Below are positions 1-10,938 of a stretch of 63,101 bases of DNA, piece after piece (positions within the stretch are counted from its first letter, which is position 1; each line of letters starts with the position of its first letter). The notes below the pieces were generated by a model, which had not been told where the DNA came from, ran no database searches, and was given only the letters and a program-made list of their open reading frames with translations. The translations under genes and the position numbers were made by a program. Source of the DNA: Fragilaria crotonensis (lineage: Eukaryota; Bacillariophyta; Fragilariophyceae; Fragilariales; Fragilariaceae); NCBI GenBank assembly GCA_022925895.1, contig JAKSYS010000348.1, positions 1 through 63,101 of the forward strand, written 5' to 3'.

Positions 1-78
1 CGTCATGTTGACTTTCTCGTCCTTTGTGATGCAAAAACTTGTTTGAAAATGAATGTATGGGCGAATCGGGAAGGTTAT

Positions 79-218
79 TGTTATTATACCCGGGCACCCC
101 GCAGTTGGGTAACCCGGAAGGTCATAGCATTCCAATGACCGAGCCCAGGTCCACTCAAATATCGAGTCAATCATAATTTATGTAGCTCATCGTTTTAACG
201 ACATCTACCTCTTTAACA
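79..218 (+). repeat. 5' LTR, 140 bp
   Basis: Begins TGTTATTATACC and ends CTCTTTAACA. Identical to 14760-14899. By analogy with the 3' copy, LTR positions 1-98 are coding sequence for the pol C-terminus, leaving only 42 bp after the pol stop. The 12-mer TTTATGTAGCTC at 177-188 is the exact reverse complement of the 12 bases right after the LTR. Confidence 0.95.
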
Positions 219-230
219 GAGCTACATAAA
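219..230 (+). promoter_or_regulatory. primer-binding site, candidate self-priming type
   Basis: GAGCTACATAAA starts at the first base after the LTR and pairs perfectly over 12 bases with LTR positions 177-188. It lacks the TGG start of a usual tRNA 3'-end primer site. A primer-binding site directly after the LTR that is complementary to the start of the element's own RNA is the arrangement known from Tf1 of fission yeast. The alternative is priming by an internal tRNA fragment, since TAGCTC also occurs in D-arms. Confidence 0.6.
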
Positions 231-360
231 CCTTTCCCCCAAGCGTCGCTTCAGATTGCTTGTCTTCGCGAGTTTAGTCATCTACACTACTCGCTTCTCG
301 TCATTTTCGACGCCTCCTCGTGTGCATCTTGCGTCGATTTAATCCGCATTTTCTCGCAGC

Positions 361-1424
361 ATGGCGGCGTCGGCGAATTTCAACTTTCCGTACGCGGTCC
401 TCACACCAATTGAAGGCAAGCCCACGAACACGACGCTGCAGATTCTACAGCGTCAGTTATACACTAACGCGCGCGCCATCGACTCCCCCCGTGGCGGTGG
501 TACACATGGCCATATGGCCATGTTGCTTAGTGATGCCGAATACCTCGTCCGCGCCGGTGTTCCCTTTATCGTCCCAAGACATCCCGGTGCGGCCCCTGAT
601 GCAGCGGCCGGTGCTACTGCCGCCCAAATCGCTGAAGCGATTCGCCAGTACAATCAGGCCGTCGCCGATGTGACGTTGTATAATCGTCTCAGCGCTGCTC
701 TCACTGCTCAAATCATTTCTGCCGTTAACGCGTCCTTTCTTAGCGCATTGAAGATCCGATTTCGGTTTCGGTGATGTTACCCCGCGGGCCATGCTCGAGC
801 ACCTCCGATCTGAATACGGCACCATGACCCCGAGGAATTGAACGCAATCGCGCTCTCGGAGCCGTGGAACCTGATGACCCAATCGAGGACTTATGGGCCA
901 AGATTGCCAACATCCAACGTGTTGCGGCGTTGGGCCAGGTTCCTATTCCAAACGTCACCGTCATCACGTTAACCCTTGCAATGCTTGAAAAGACAGGACT
1001 TTTGGCCTCCACTACTGAGAAATTTCGCCTCCGACCCCTCGATGAGTGGACGCTCGAAGTTTTCAAATCCGAGTTCAAACTCGGTAATCAGGAACGCCTT
1101 CGCAAGCTCACCGCGGGTGACGCCGGATTTCATGGCGCCCATCAGGCCAGCGTCAGCACCCCACTCCCTACTGCTGCTGTTGCTGTTGTCACCCCGGCGG
1201 CGATCACACCACCTGCACCCACCGTCCACGTTTCTGTCGACGGCGGCCGGATGTATTACTGCTGGACACACGGCTTAGGCACACACCGCAATCACACTTC
1301 CGCCACTTGCGATCGTAAAGCCGCTGGTCACAAGGATGATGCGACCGCCTTCAAGATGAAAGGCGGCAACAACACCATCTCTTCCGGACGTCCCCGCCAG
1401 TTGCCAAGCACTGCTCGCGACTGA
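361..1424 (+). pseudogene. gag: copia gag, frameshifted
   Basis: Frame 1 from the ATG at 361 to 774 encodes the N-terminal capsid part; the same protein continues in frame 3 from about 864 to the TGA at 1422-1424. The region 735-865 needs at least two indels to stay open. The C-terminal part (about 1250-1340) has a Cys/His-rich stretch (YCWTHG, then H, C and GHK) typical of the zinc-knuckle region of diatom copia Gag. Gag packages the element RNA in virus-like particles. After the TGA the frame stays open into protease, so readthrough or a frameshift could make Gag-Pol in an intact copy. Confidence 0.8.
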
Positions 1425-3636
1425 CATTGCGGGGAGCCTATCGCCGCCGCTGTCACAACACTACTACCACCTACGTCTAACGTTCCTAACGATTCTGGTT
1501 ATAGTTGTCTTTCTACAGTTAGCACTTTAGGTCCCCCCACCATCATCCCTCCCGACACGTGCGCCATCGCCGACAGCGGTAGCACGTCGCATTTTTGTAC
1601 GGTCTCCGCACACGTCATCAATAAGCGCCCTACCTGCAACCCGATCGGAATCCGCAACCCCAACGGTACAATCATGTATTCGACTCATGAAGCCGAACTC
1701 GATTTGCCCGCTCTCCCGTTCGCTGCCCGCCACGTCCACATTGTCCCTGCCCTCTCGCATGTCTCCTTACTATCCATAGGGCAACTATGCGATTCCGGAT
1801 GTCACGTTACGTTCGACGCCGTCTCGGTTACCGTGCATCACCATGAGCGCCTCCTTCTCACTGGAGAACGCACACCTGCCACAGGATTGTGGCATCTCAG
1901 CTTGGTCCCGCCCGACGGCGTACACGGCGCGTGCCGTTGAGCCGCCTCGCCGCGTGGCGTCCCCTCTCCCGTGCTCCCGTGCGCCGCTGCTGTCGTGCAG
2001 TCTGCCACCCCAAGCGAGCTTGTCGCATTTGCCCACGCGGCGTTATTTTCGCCGTCCTTGTCTACCCTCCATGGCGCCCTCGAGCGCGGATTTCTCCCAA
2101 ACTTCCTCGGCCTCACCGCGCGTAAGCTCCGCACCCACCCTCCGACCTGTGGCCATGGTCAAGGGCCACCTCGACCAAACACGAAAAATCAGCGGTCCAC
2201 CAAAGCCGATGCGTGCCCTTCAGACGACGCCAGACCTCCGAGGACGGCTGCCACGTTGTGCCAGTCCCCCACCAGCGACCCCAGTAACCAACTCACCCAT
2301 CATTGCTTTGCATCGGTCGTGGAGCCTCATACGGGCCAAATTCACACCGACCAAACTGGAAAGTTCGTGGTTGCATCCAGTACCGGGAACAACTACATTC
2401 TGGTGCTGTACGACTACGACAGCAACAGTATTTTAGTCGCCCCATGCGGAGTCGCACCGGCCCTGCATTCTTACTGCCTTCCAAGGCCTCCATATGCGCC
2501 TTGTCGCTGCTGGCCTTCGCGCGCCTGCATCGCCTGGACAATGAGTGCACTGTTGCGCTCAAGCAATTTCTCGTCGCCGAGGACATTGATTTTCAGCTCC
2601 TGGCATGGCATCGCCGCAATGCGGCCGAACGTGCGATCGCACATTCAAGAATCACTTCATCTCCGGATTGTGCAGTGTGGACAAAAACTTCCCTTTGCAC
2701 TTATGGGACAAGTTACTTCCACAGGCTGAGCTCACGCTTAACCTCCTCCGCGGATCTCGAATCAATCCGAGTTTGTCAGCCCATGCACAATTGCACGGCG
2801 CCGTCGACTTCAATCGGACACCGATTGCGCCCCCCGGCATTCGTGTCCTCGTACACGTCAAACCTGCCGAACGGACCACGTGGTCACCCCACGGCGCCGA
2901 TGGCTGGTACACAGGTCCCGCGCAGAGTCGTACCGGTGTTACACCGTGTGGCTTTGGGATACCCGCGCCACCCGTGTGCGATACCCTCTCGTGGTTTCCG
3001 ACCAAGGTCACCATGCCCCTGGCGTCTTCCAATGATCTCATCTTGGCCGGCATCCACGACATTCTCCACGCGCTTCACCATCCGTCGCCAGCGTCCCCAT
3101 TAGCACCGCTCACCGACAGCCATCATCGGGCGCTCATCGAACTCACCAGCATCCTCACGTCGCTTGCGTCACCGCAAACCAACCCCATTGGTCACGCTAC
3201 TGTTGCACCTCTGAGGGTGGCCTCCCGACAACCGTTATTGTTCTCCCGCCGCCATCGGCAAGTGGACCCACCTCTGAGGGTGGGTGCACCCAGTTCCACC
3301 ACGTCTCCCTTCGGCACCTTCTTCCTCGTCGCTCCGCGACGTGTCCAGTTCGCACCGCTCCCATCCGACACGATTGTCGACACCTTCCGAACTAGCACCG
3401 GGTTCGTCGGTAAGCGACGCCGTCGGTCTTTGCGGTATAACCCCCGCACTCCCCCTGGACCTACGTCCAAGACCATCCACCCCCTCAAGCTCACCAAGAA
3501 AAAGCTCACGACACCTCCGACAGCAACTCCCGCTCGTCGACCCGTCGTCCCCGTGCACCACCAGCACGGCACGCGCGCCAACAAGCAGCGACCTCTCCAC
3601 CATATCGCTGCGGCAGCTCGTGCGCTCTTGCTTCAT
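1425..3636 (+). pseudogene. pol: copia pol, 5' part: protease and integrase, frameshifted
   Basis: An aspartic protease motif DSGSTSHF lies at about 1572-1595 in frame 3. Integrase follows in several frames: the core starts near 2330 (HTDQTGKF) and the typical copia segment NAAERAI with the following FKNHF lies near 2620-2660. The proline-rich spacer runs to 3636, where the nested DNA transposon interrupts the frame; the same frame resumes at 12954. Several 1-base indels (about 1940, 2300, 2440, 2600, 2930) break the frame. Pol processes Gag and inserts the cDNA. Confidence 0.82.
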
Positions 3637-4147
3637 CACAAGGTGGGTTTTTGTGAGTTGATATACATGTAGTCATTAATGACGGTTTATGTTTCCTAAA
3701 GTGGTTACTTTTAGACTTAAATAGTCAATAGTTATATATAGTTGGTTTTTTTCTACATGTTATAATGATATAATGCTTAGATATTTCTATTATCAAATTT
3801 TATCAGTGAATTCTCGAATTATAATCAATCTATATGGTTTGATATCAACAAAAAAGATAAACTATAAATATATTTCTGATTGAATCAACAAAGTGATGGA
3901 TATAGCGAATTGATTTTCACTGCAGCAACCATTTTTTCAAAAATTTGACTTGGTGTTTTCTAAATTCACTGATATTGAGGCATACTCGCCAGTTAGGTTT
4001 CCGAGGCACAGTGAATGGCGTTGTCTAAAACTTTTACCGTATTTCTGGCATTTAATGGCTGTTGTTCAACAGGTCCAGTGATCTTTTGAGTTCATTGTTG
4101 AATCTTCGACAATTCTGTGCATTGCTTCTCTCTTTACAAGGATTCAC
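3637..4147. other. left non-coding end of the DNA transposon
   Basis: About 500 bp between the terminal inverted repeat and the transposase start, AT-rich in the middle (3660-3960). No ORF with recognisable content. It probably holds transposase-binding sites and the transposase promoter, but no clear subterminal repeat was seen. Confidence 0.5.
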
Positions 4148-7100
4148 ATGCCGAAACGCACATCCTCTACTACGTTGTGTGACGGATGTCACAAACCCTT
4201 CAAGCGAATCCAGGTACACTTGAATCACAATCTTGTTTGCAACAGCATTTATGCTTCTCGGAAGAGCACAATTGATCTGTCTGCTGGTATTGGTGGTACT
4301 TTGATTAACAGGAGTGCTGCCAAGGCCGCGCAAAACCACGCTTCGTTGTCCTCACATATCCTCACAGGACAAGTAAGTACTGGACACCAGGAGGGTCACA
4401 GTCGTCAACGATTTTCTGCACCATTCGAATTCAGTTCTGTTCAGGATGCTGGTCGTGCTGCTTCTGTTGAAGCACTAGATGGTGACGATGACCCCGATGA
4501 GCATGAATTGGACGACGACGATGACGTCAATCCTTTTGGTGAGGAAGAGTCGTTGACGACGCCACCTGATTTGGTTGAGAACGGAACGACAGACCCTGAC
4601 GAAGGAGTCCTTGAATTGTACGAGGAACTCCTCCGCCTTCAGTCAAATCCATTATCCTCGCTGGCCAAATTCTCTTGTGAAGAGAAGGTTCATATTGAGT
4701 TGCTTCAACTCCTAAAAGACTTGAAGGCGCCACTTTCTGCGTTTAAGTACATACTGAACTGGGCCGCGAAAGCAAATGAAAATGGCCACCAATTTCAGAC
4801 CAGTTGCCAGCCATCACGTGAGACGGTTACAAAGATGTTGTTCAGTCGTTATAACATGCATGGTTTGGTTCCCAAGGAGAAGAAGTTGTATCTGCCCTAT
4901 TCAAAGCGTATTGTTACGATGGTATATTTCGATGCACGCCAAGTGTTTGCGTCATTGCTGTCATGCCGTTCCTCAATAAGGACGAGTGTTTTATGTTTCA
5001 TGAACAGGGGATCCATTTGCTGTGCCTGATGCGAGGACATCAGTAATTGGTGACATCAACAGTGGTCGGTGTTATCGAGAAACCTATAAGAAATTGGTGA
5101 AGAATCCGCAGTCTGACATGATACTTCCTTGTGTGCTTGCAATGGACAAGACGCACATTGACCTTCCGGGTAGACTCCAGATGGAGCCAATCACAATTTC
5201 TCACGGGTTATTGAAGCATGAGTTTCGCCGTTTACCCATTGCAATGCGAATTTTGGGTTACATCTATCACGGGAGTGCCTCACGTAAGGCTCAGAAGGTT
5301 GACCTCAACGTTGATTACAATGAGGCACCCAATGACCTTCCTCCTGGTGTTGCGACTGTGAGCAATGTTCTAAAACCTAAAAAAGGCGTCACCTGGCCTA
5401 CATACATGTTGAATGAGTATCACATGCAGATTGCATTTATTCTTTCGGCATCAGGTTTTTTAAGTTTGCAGGACAAAGGCTTCAAGTGGAAGCTTCAATA
5501 CAAGAAGACTGTCCACGACGTCGTATTTCACCCCTTTGTCCCTTTCATAATTGGTGACACGGAGGGTCACGATCGTCTTTGCGGGCACTACACCGCACGA
5601 TTTGCAAAAATCAAACAACTATGCCGTGCATGCGAATGTCCCACAGAGATGACTGGTTACTCAAATCTGTGTACCGCCACAGGAAGCCAAGTCATGTTGG
5701 AGGTTTGGTGAGAGAGGGTGATGTTGAATCCTTACGCGCACTATCACAAAATTATGTTGTTAACGGCTTTAACAAAGTTCGGTTTGGCCAGCACAATGCG
5801 AGAGGAATTTTTGGAGCTTGTCCTGGTGAAATCCTCCACTTGATCACACTTGGGTGGTTCAAGTACTGCCTTGAATCCTTTGCACACCAAGCTGGCGCAA
5901 AGAAAGGGAAGAAATCGGCTGCGCTTGAACATTATGACGCTCTTTGCGCAGACATTGGAAGTGCCATGGTACGGAAAAGTGACCGCGACCTACCACGTAC
6001 AAATTTTCCGAAGGGTTTTCCACGGGATCTAATCTGATGGGTCATGAGATACCAGGATGTCTCCTAGTCAAACTCTTCGCATTGCACACTAGTAGTTTCC
6101 GACAAATCTTTCCCCTCCTAAAGAGTCAAAGAACAAGGCTGCGAATGGAAAGGGATGGAAGAAGAACGAGAACGGAAAGCCTGCAGAAAGAAAGGGACAA
6201 CAGAAACGGCCGTCGGCAACTGTGGAAGCAGGGAATGATGCTGCGATGCACGATGCGAAGCAGGAGGAAGTGAAGTATGTACCACCCCCACTGCCTAAAC
6301 TAGGGTGTCCCAAGCACACCGCAGATTGGATTCACATCATTTCTTGTCTGCTGCAATGGCATCAATGGATGAAGCAACCGACAATAAGGCGTAGTCATGT
6401 GATAAGGTTGGCCACTGGTGTTCGATGGCTAATCCGCAATGTTGCCAATATTTGCCCACGGATGTCGGGAATGAGGAACAATACAATCAAGATGCACCTT
6501 GCGCTTCACATCAGTGAGGATATACTTGATCATGGTGTCCCCGACGTGGTAAACTCATCATATGCAGAATCTGCACACATTCCACTTGCAAAGAATACAT
6601 CTCGCAATACTCAGAAGCGTGTTGCATCCTTTACAAGACAAGCAGCACACCGGTACCATGAGGATTTGGCAATCTTGGTTGCCAATAATGATGTGGACGA
6701 GTTTGAGGCCAAGAAGCCTCCAATCCCTTTAACTTCCTCTGGTGCTGCTGGTCGTCGGTTTGTTCTGTCGCAGAAACCTTCCTCAGCTGGTGATGACATC
6801 ATGTTTGCGTGGAACTCTCCCCGCGCGACAGATGATTCGCCTAAAAACAGGCTTCCATCTCGTATCTCCAAATTTATTATGAAATATTGTTGCCCAGATG
6901 TCCCCAGGGGTTTGGCAAAGTCTGTGCAATGCTTCACGGAGTTTATCTCTGAGGAAGGAGATCGGTACAGAGGCCATCCAAACTATCATGGGAAACGTTG
7001 GTGCGATCATGCAATGATCAATTGGAATCTTGATTTCTTGCCAGGACTCATTCACACCTTTGTGGACCTTCGTCATCTCCCAGATAATACTCGTATTCGC

Positions 7101-7502
7101 ACGAAACTACAAAAGAATCTCAAACCTGGAATGTATGCGGTTTTGGAATCCTACGATGCAGAAGATGCAGATCCGGCTGTTCCGAATAATATGATCGGCC
7201 TGTACACACTTCATAGGGAACCAGAAGAGGGTCGTGGCAATATGCTGGTATCTATTTACCTCATCGAGGTTGGGAGCATCTTTGCTCCCACAGTTGGGAT
7301 TCCGGACTTCGGGAACAGAGACTCAGACAAGTATTTGTTCCTATTCCGAAGAAGAGAGGAATGGCCATCAGCATGGGATCATTTTGTACAGTATTGTTGC
7401 AAGAATAACGAGGAGGAAAGCTTAGAGTCTGAATACGAGGAGGAGGATGACGAAGACAGCGAAGTCAACGAGGACGACGAGCAGGATGATGAAAGACGAT
7501 GA
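4148..7502 (+). pseudogene. CMC/Plavaka-like transposase, frameshifted
   Basis: One protein of about 1,100 residues can be followed through frames 2 (4148-5010), 3 (5010-5690), 2 (5690-6020), 1 (to about 6200) and 3 (6222-7502), with 1-base shifts near 4970, 5008, 5690 and 6020. The N-terminus has a BED-like zinc finger (CDGC, H, H, C) and an acidic linker. The core has MDKTHIDL, then FIIGDTEGHDRLCGHY and a CRACECP zinc cluster, then CPGEILHLITLGWFKYCLE, the order seen in CMC/Plavaka-type transposases; the D residues in the first two blocks are likely catalytic. The C-terminus ends in an Asp/Glu tract. An intact version would cut and join the element ends. The frameshifts could be decay or sequencing indels. 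Confidence 0.78.
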
Positions 7503-7537
7503 GCAGGAGGATGACAATGATGACGATGACGACAAGA

Positions 7538-7572
<35 letters not shown>

Positions 7573-7762
7573 AGATGACGACGAAGGGAATGACAATGAG
7601 ATGACAGACGACGACGACGACGATGATGATGATGAGGACAATGACGACGATGACAACAACGCGGATGATAACGACGATGACAACAACGGATGATAACGAT
7701 GATGACAACAAGAACGAGGATGATAACGACGATGACGACGACGACGAAGTGAATACTCAACA
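7425..7762. repeat. GAT/GAC-rich low-complexity tract
   Basis: Imperfect GATGAC and GACGAC repeats begin in the acidic tail of the transposase and run about 260 bp past its stop. They translate as poly-Asp on the + strand and poly-Ser/Val/His on the - strand. The several ORFs here are consequences of the repeat. Confidence 0.9.
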
Positions 7763-8032
7763 AGTACAATGGTAGGTTACATACGGCAAGCTAAATTCTA
7801 AACTTTAGTACTCCTTTCTTCTCCTTTTCTTTTCTTCCATTGTTGTGAAGGTGCACCAACGCCTACTAATTCCATCCCCAGATTGAGCTCATCATCAAAA
7901 GGTGTGGTCACTCCTCCAATCGTATCATCCTTGCACGTCGTGGACGATGATACGATGGCAGCACATGCATTGACCCTGCCCGCCCGAACAACCTTCTCTT
8001 TGCATGCCGTGAACGTTCCGTAAAGGTGATTG

Positions 8033-9894
8033 TCAAACCTTGACCGCCACCCGAAAAACTTCGGCGTTGTCCTCGCCGTCGGGTTTGGAAACCGAAGTGC
8101 AGTGCCGAAGCACTCGCCCATCCCAGCTGATGGCAACTCCGTGATAGAGGCGCACAGCCAACCCAGAGAAAGGTTTGCCATCTGCTCGCGTGCCAAACAC
8201 ATTTGGCATTATGAAGTACCAATTAGAGGCTTTGCCGGGCATCTCTTCCGTCCACACAGCAAAGCCCTGCGAACAATCATTGACATCAAAGTGTGAAGAG
8301 TTGCCGAGGTTGACACTCATGTCAATAGTGCGCCCAACCCAATCCCCATCCTTTCCGTCCATAGGAGACATCATCGGAACACCAGAGTCGCTTTCCAAAG
8401 TCTTGATCAAGTGCATCAAGTCAGGGTAACACAGACGGCCAAGGCAACAAAGAGCAGCAACCATGTCTCGCAGGACAAGTTCGTCAACCTTTTCGTTTGC
8501 AGCGTAAGGAATCATGGTAGCCCCATCTCCCTCCACACGCATGCCAATGGCGTACATGTTACCAACATCACCCCCCGTATTCCTGACCCCACTAGTTGTT
8601 CGCATGCCCCGGCGAATCGCAGTGTTACACCGCGTGATCTTCAAAAGCAAAGACGCACGGCGGGCTATTCTCAATTTCAAGTCGTCCATCGGCACAGGAT
8701 CTGTTTTCAGCATGAGGGTATGCCTCACCCTCACCACAGTTTGCCGATCCACCGAGGTCCCACACGGTGCATCATCAATCACGACGTCTACCATCGGATC
8801 AACCACGGGATCCAACACCAAGCATGAAGATGGAAGGTCAAAGTAACGTGTACCCGAAGCGTAGTGCCGACCGCCGAGTCGGGCAGACTTAGATCCCGCA
8901 AGAATAGAGTTGAATTCCAGTGCCAATACCTCCCGTGGCCATGCCAAGGAGAAATTCTGTCCTGAGATAACATCTGGGGGCAACATGGGGCCGTCTTGAT
9001 CAGCGCACTGATTGGCACGAATGATCACACGTTTGTCGCAAAGAATATTGTACGTCATGCGCCACACCGAAACTGGAAGGCCATCAGAACCGCCACCACA
9101 ATGAAGTCGCTTAACATAACCGCCATCACCAATGGTGTACATAGGAACACGACGTTGTTGAGAGTCCAAAACTTCACTGCGATGTAGGCGAAGCCAACTC
9201 ATGTCGTGAGGAACAAGCGTCTTTTCAACACCTGCGTCAGCACGTCGTCGATCACATGAGCAGTAGAAGACACCAGCATTGGGGATGAAAGCTATCAACG
9301 CACGGAACTGATAGTCCACAGAGTCATCAAGATCATCCGGTTTGAAGCATCTCATCACCCGAACATCATTGCCATTGTTAATCTCGCTTGTAGTGGGAAC
9401 AATTGCACGATTCAGCACAACATCCATGAAAAACACTTCACAGACAGATTCCCCAGGGAGATGCTTCACATGCGACTCGTGGAACATATCTGATAGCTTA
9501 TTGATGCGATAGAAGTCGCAGATGCGATATCCCACAGAATCCAAGGCCGCTCGAAAGAATGAGACAGGAGTGCCGCAGATATCGTCATCAACGCCGCCAA
9601 TTGGAGGAAGAGGAGGATTCAGCACGGCATCTCTGGCTGTCGCAACCCGCTCGCGATAATCCTCCTGATCAAAAACAGTACCTGCATCAACAGTGAAAGT
9701 ACACGCTCCTTTGACGGAAGGAATCCTTCAGCAGTCCGATCTAAAGGCAGAGAACTGCCAGCAATGTCATGGCCTGCAGCACCAACCCCAACCGCACGCG
9801 GATTGCGTCCCATGGCTGAAACAGAGCTCTGCGCCGGAAGCGTACGCCGCGCGCTAGCTATCCTGGCGCGATCTCGTGAAGGATCTGCAAACAT
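8033..9894 (-). pseudogene. transposon cargo: candidate 2OG-Fe(II) dioxygenase-like protein, one frameshift
   Basis: The ATG at 9894 opens a frame (MFADPSRDRA) that shifts near 9690 into the 530-residue frame ending at 8033, about 620 residues in total. Its last 100 residues contain SSHFDVND, then about 48 residues on RLYHGVAISWDGRVLRH. This is the H-x-D, distal H, R spacing of the double-stranded beta-helix iron/2-oxoglutarate oxygenases. The upstream 440 residues are not recognised. It is divergent from the third cargo gene and convergent with the transposase. TET/JBP-type oxygenases are known cargo of some eukaryotic DNA transposons, but this protein is not clearly one of them. Function, and even fold, are inferred. 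Confidence 0.5.
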
Positions 9895-9904
9895 GATGAT
9901 ACCG

Positions 9905-10140
9905 ACGATAAGGCGGCAACGCGATCACTAACGACAAGTTGTTCACCCCTGTCTGGGGGGAAACAACCAATCCTGAGTTCGCACGCGCCAGAAAAACAAG
10001 CAATTCCCCCTCTTCACGTTGAGTGATAAGGCAGCACGTCGTCACAAAGGACAGATTTGCAAATCCCTGTCTGGGGAGAAGGCAATTGTACCAGAGTTCC
10101 AACACGCCAGAAAAGCAAGCAGTTCCCCCTCTTCAGACGA
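9905..10140. repeat. 118-bp tandem duplication upstream of the oxygenase-like gene
   Basis: Two imperfect direct copies with a period of 118 bp share CCTGTCTGGGG (9948 and 10066), CGCCAGAAAAACAAGCA against CGCCAGAAAAGCAAGCA, and TTCCCCCTCTTCA. The array starts just upstream of the ATG at 9894, so it may be part of that gene's promoter. Confidence 0.75.
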
Positions 10141-10938
10141 CAACAAGCATGAATGTGGTATACCTCACGTATGTGCTGGGCACAAAGAGTGCAACAGCAG
10201 TGTGGATGTCCATAAATTGTTGTGAAAGCAACTCGTGCAAAATAGTGCATTTCACGTCGATTCCAGTATAACCAATACTACGTGCAAGGCACGCGTTGCC
10301 CATGTGGGACTTCAGGCCAAAAATTTCCTTCCCCCCTCAAAACTGTCTAAGTACAAAAACAAATATACATGTGTTAGTCATTTATTTTTTCATCTTCTTC
10401 ATTTTTCCATGGCAACAAGACCCTAACTAATGTAGCCATAGATGTGCTAAATCCTTATGTATTCAGGCACACATTCTTGTCACATACAGAAATTCCAAGT
10501 CGAATGCATCACCAGCCAGCCAGTACTTAAGATGATAACGGTAATTTACCTTAGTACTAAGAACTGACGCATCGCAGCACTTAGTAACAAATCATATATA
10601 CCAAGCACATGCGCATCTTCATCGTACCGAGTGAGTGTACATGATACGCAAACATCGGAGTATTCCACGAAGTAATCGTGGCGGTTACAAAACGATTAGC
10701 GGCAAAATATTGCCATATAAACGTATACACATCATGATATATTGCAGGAATATAACTAGTAAGCCTTCAATCCCCGACACAGCAATATTTATTTACAACG
10801 GTAGCTTGCCACAAACAATTGTACAGTGCCTTTAGTAATAATTTCTGTCGACACACCCATTCAAATTGACTCTGTGTCAAGCATACAAACAACATGTGTG
10901 CCCAACTCTTCAAATTTAAATGGGAGTTGTGAACAAAA
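10140..10938. other. intergenic spacer between divergent cargo genes
   Basis: About 800 bp between the tandem repeat and the third gene. Short ORFs only, no recognisable coding content. It presumably carries the two divergent promoters. Confidence 0.5.

Noticed and set aside
219..232. Standard tRNA primer-binding site after the copia LTR
   Set aside because: No TGG start and no complement to a CCA-ended tRNA; the perfect match is to the element's own LTR. A tRNA D-arm fragment remains a minor alternative.
4948..5010. Intron in the CMC-like transposase as the cause of the frame change
   Set aside because: The protein pattern continues without a gap on both sides of single-base shifts, so indels explain it better than splicing.
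7379..7769. Minus-strand ORFs of 110, 115 and 73 residues rich in Ser, Val and His
   Set aside because: They are the reverse reading of the GAT/GAC repeat tract; composition is fully explained by the repeat.
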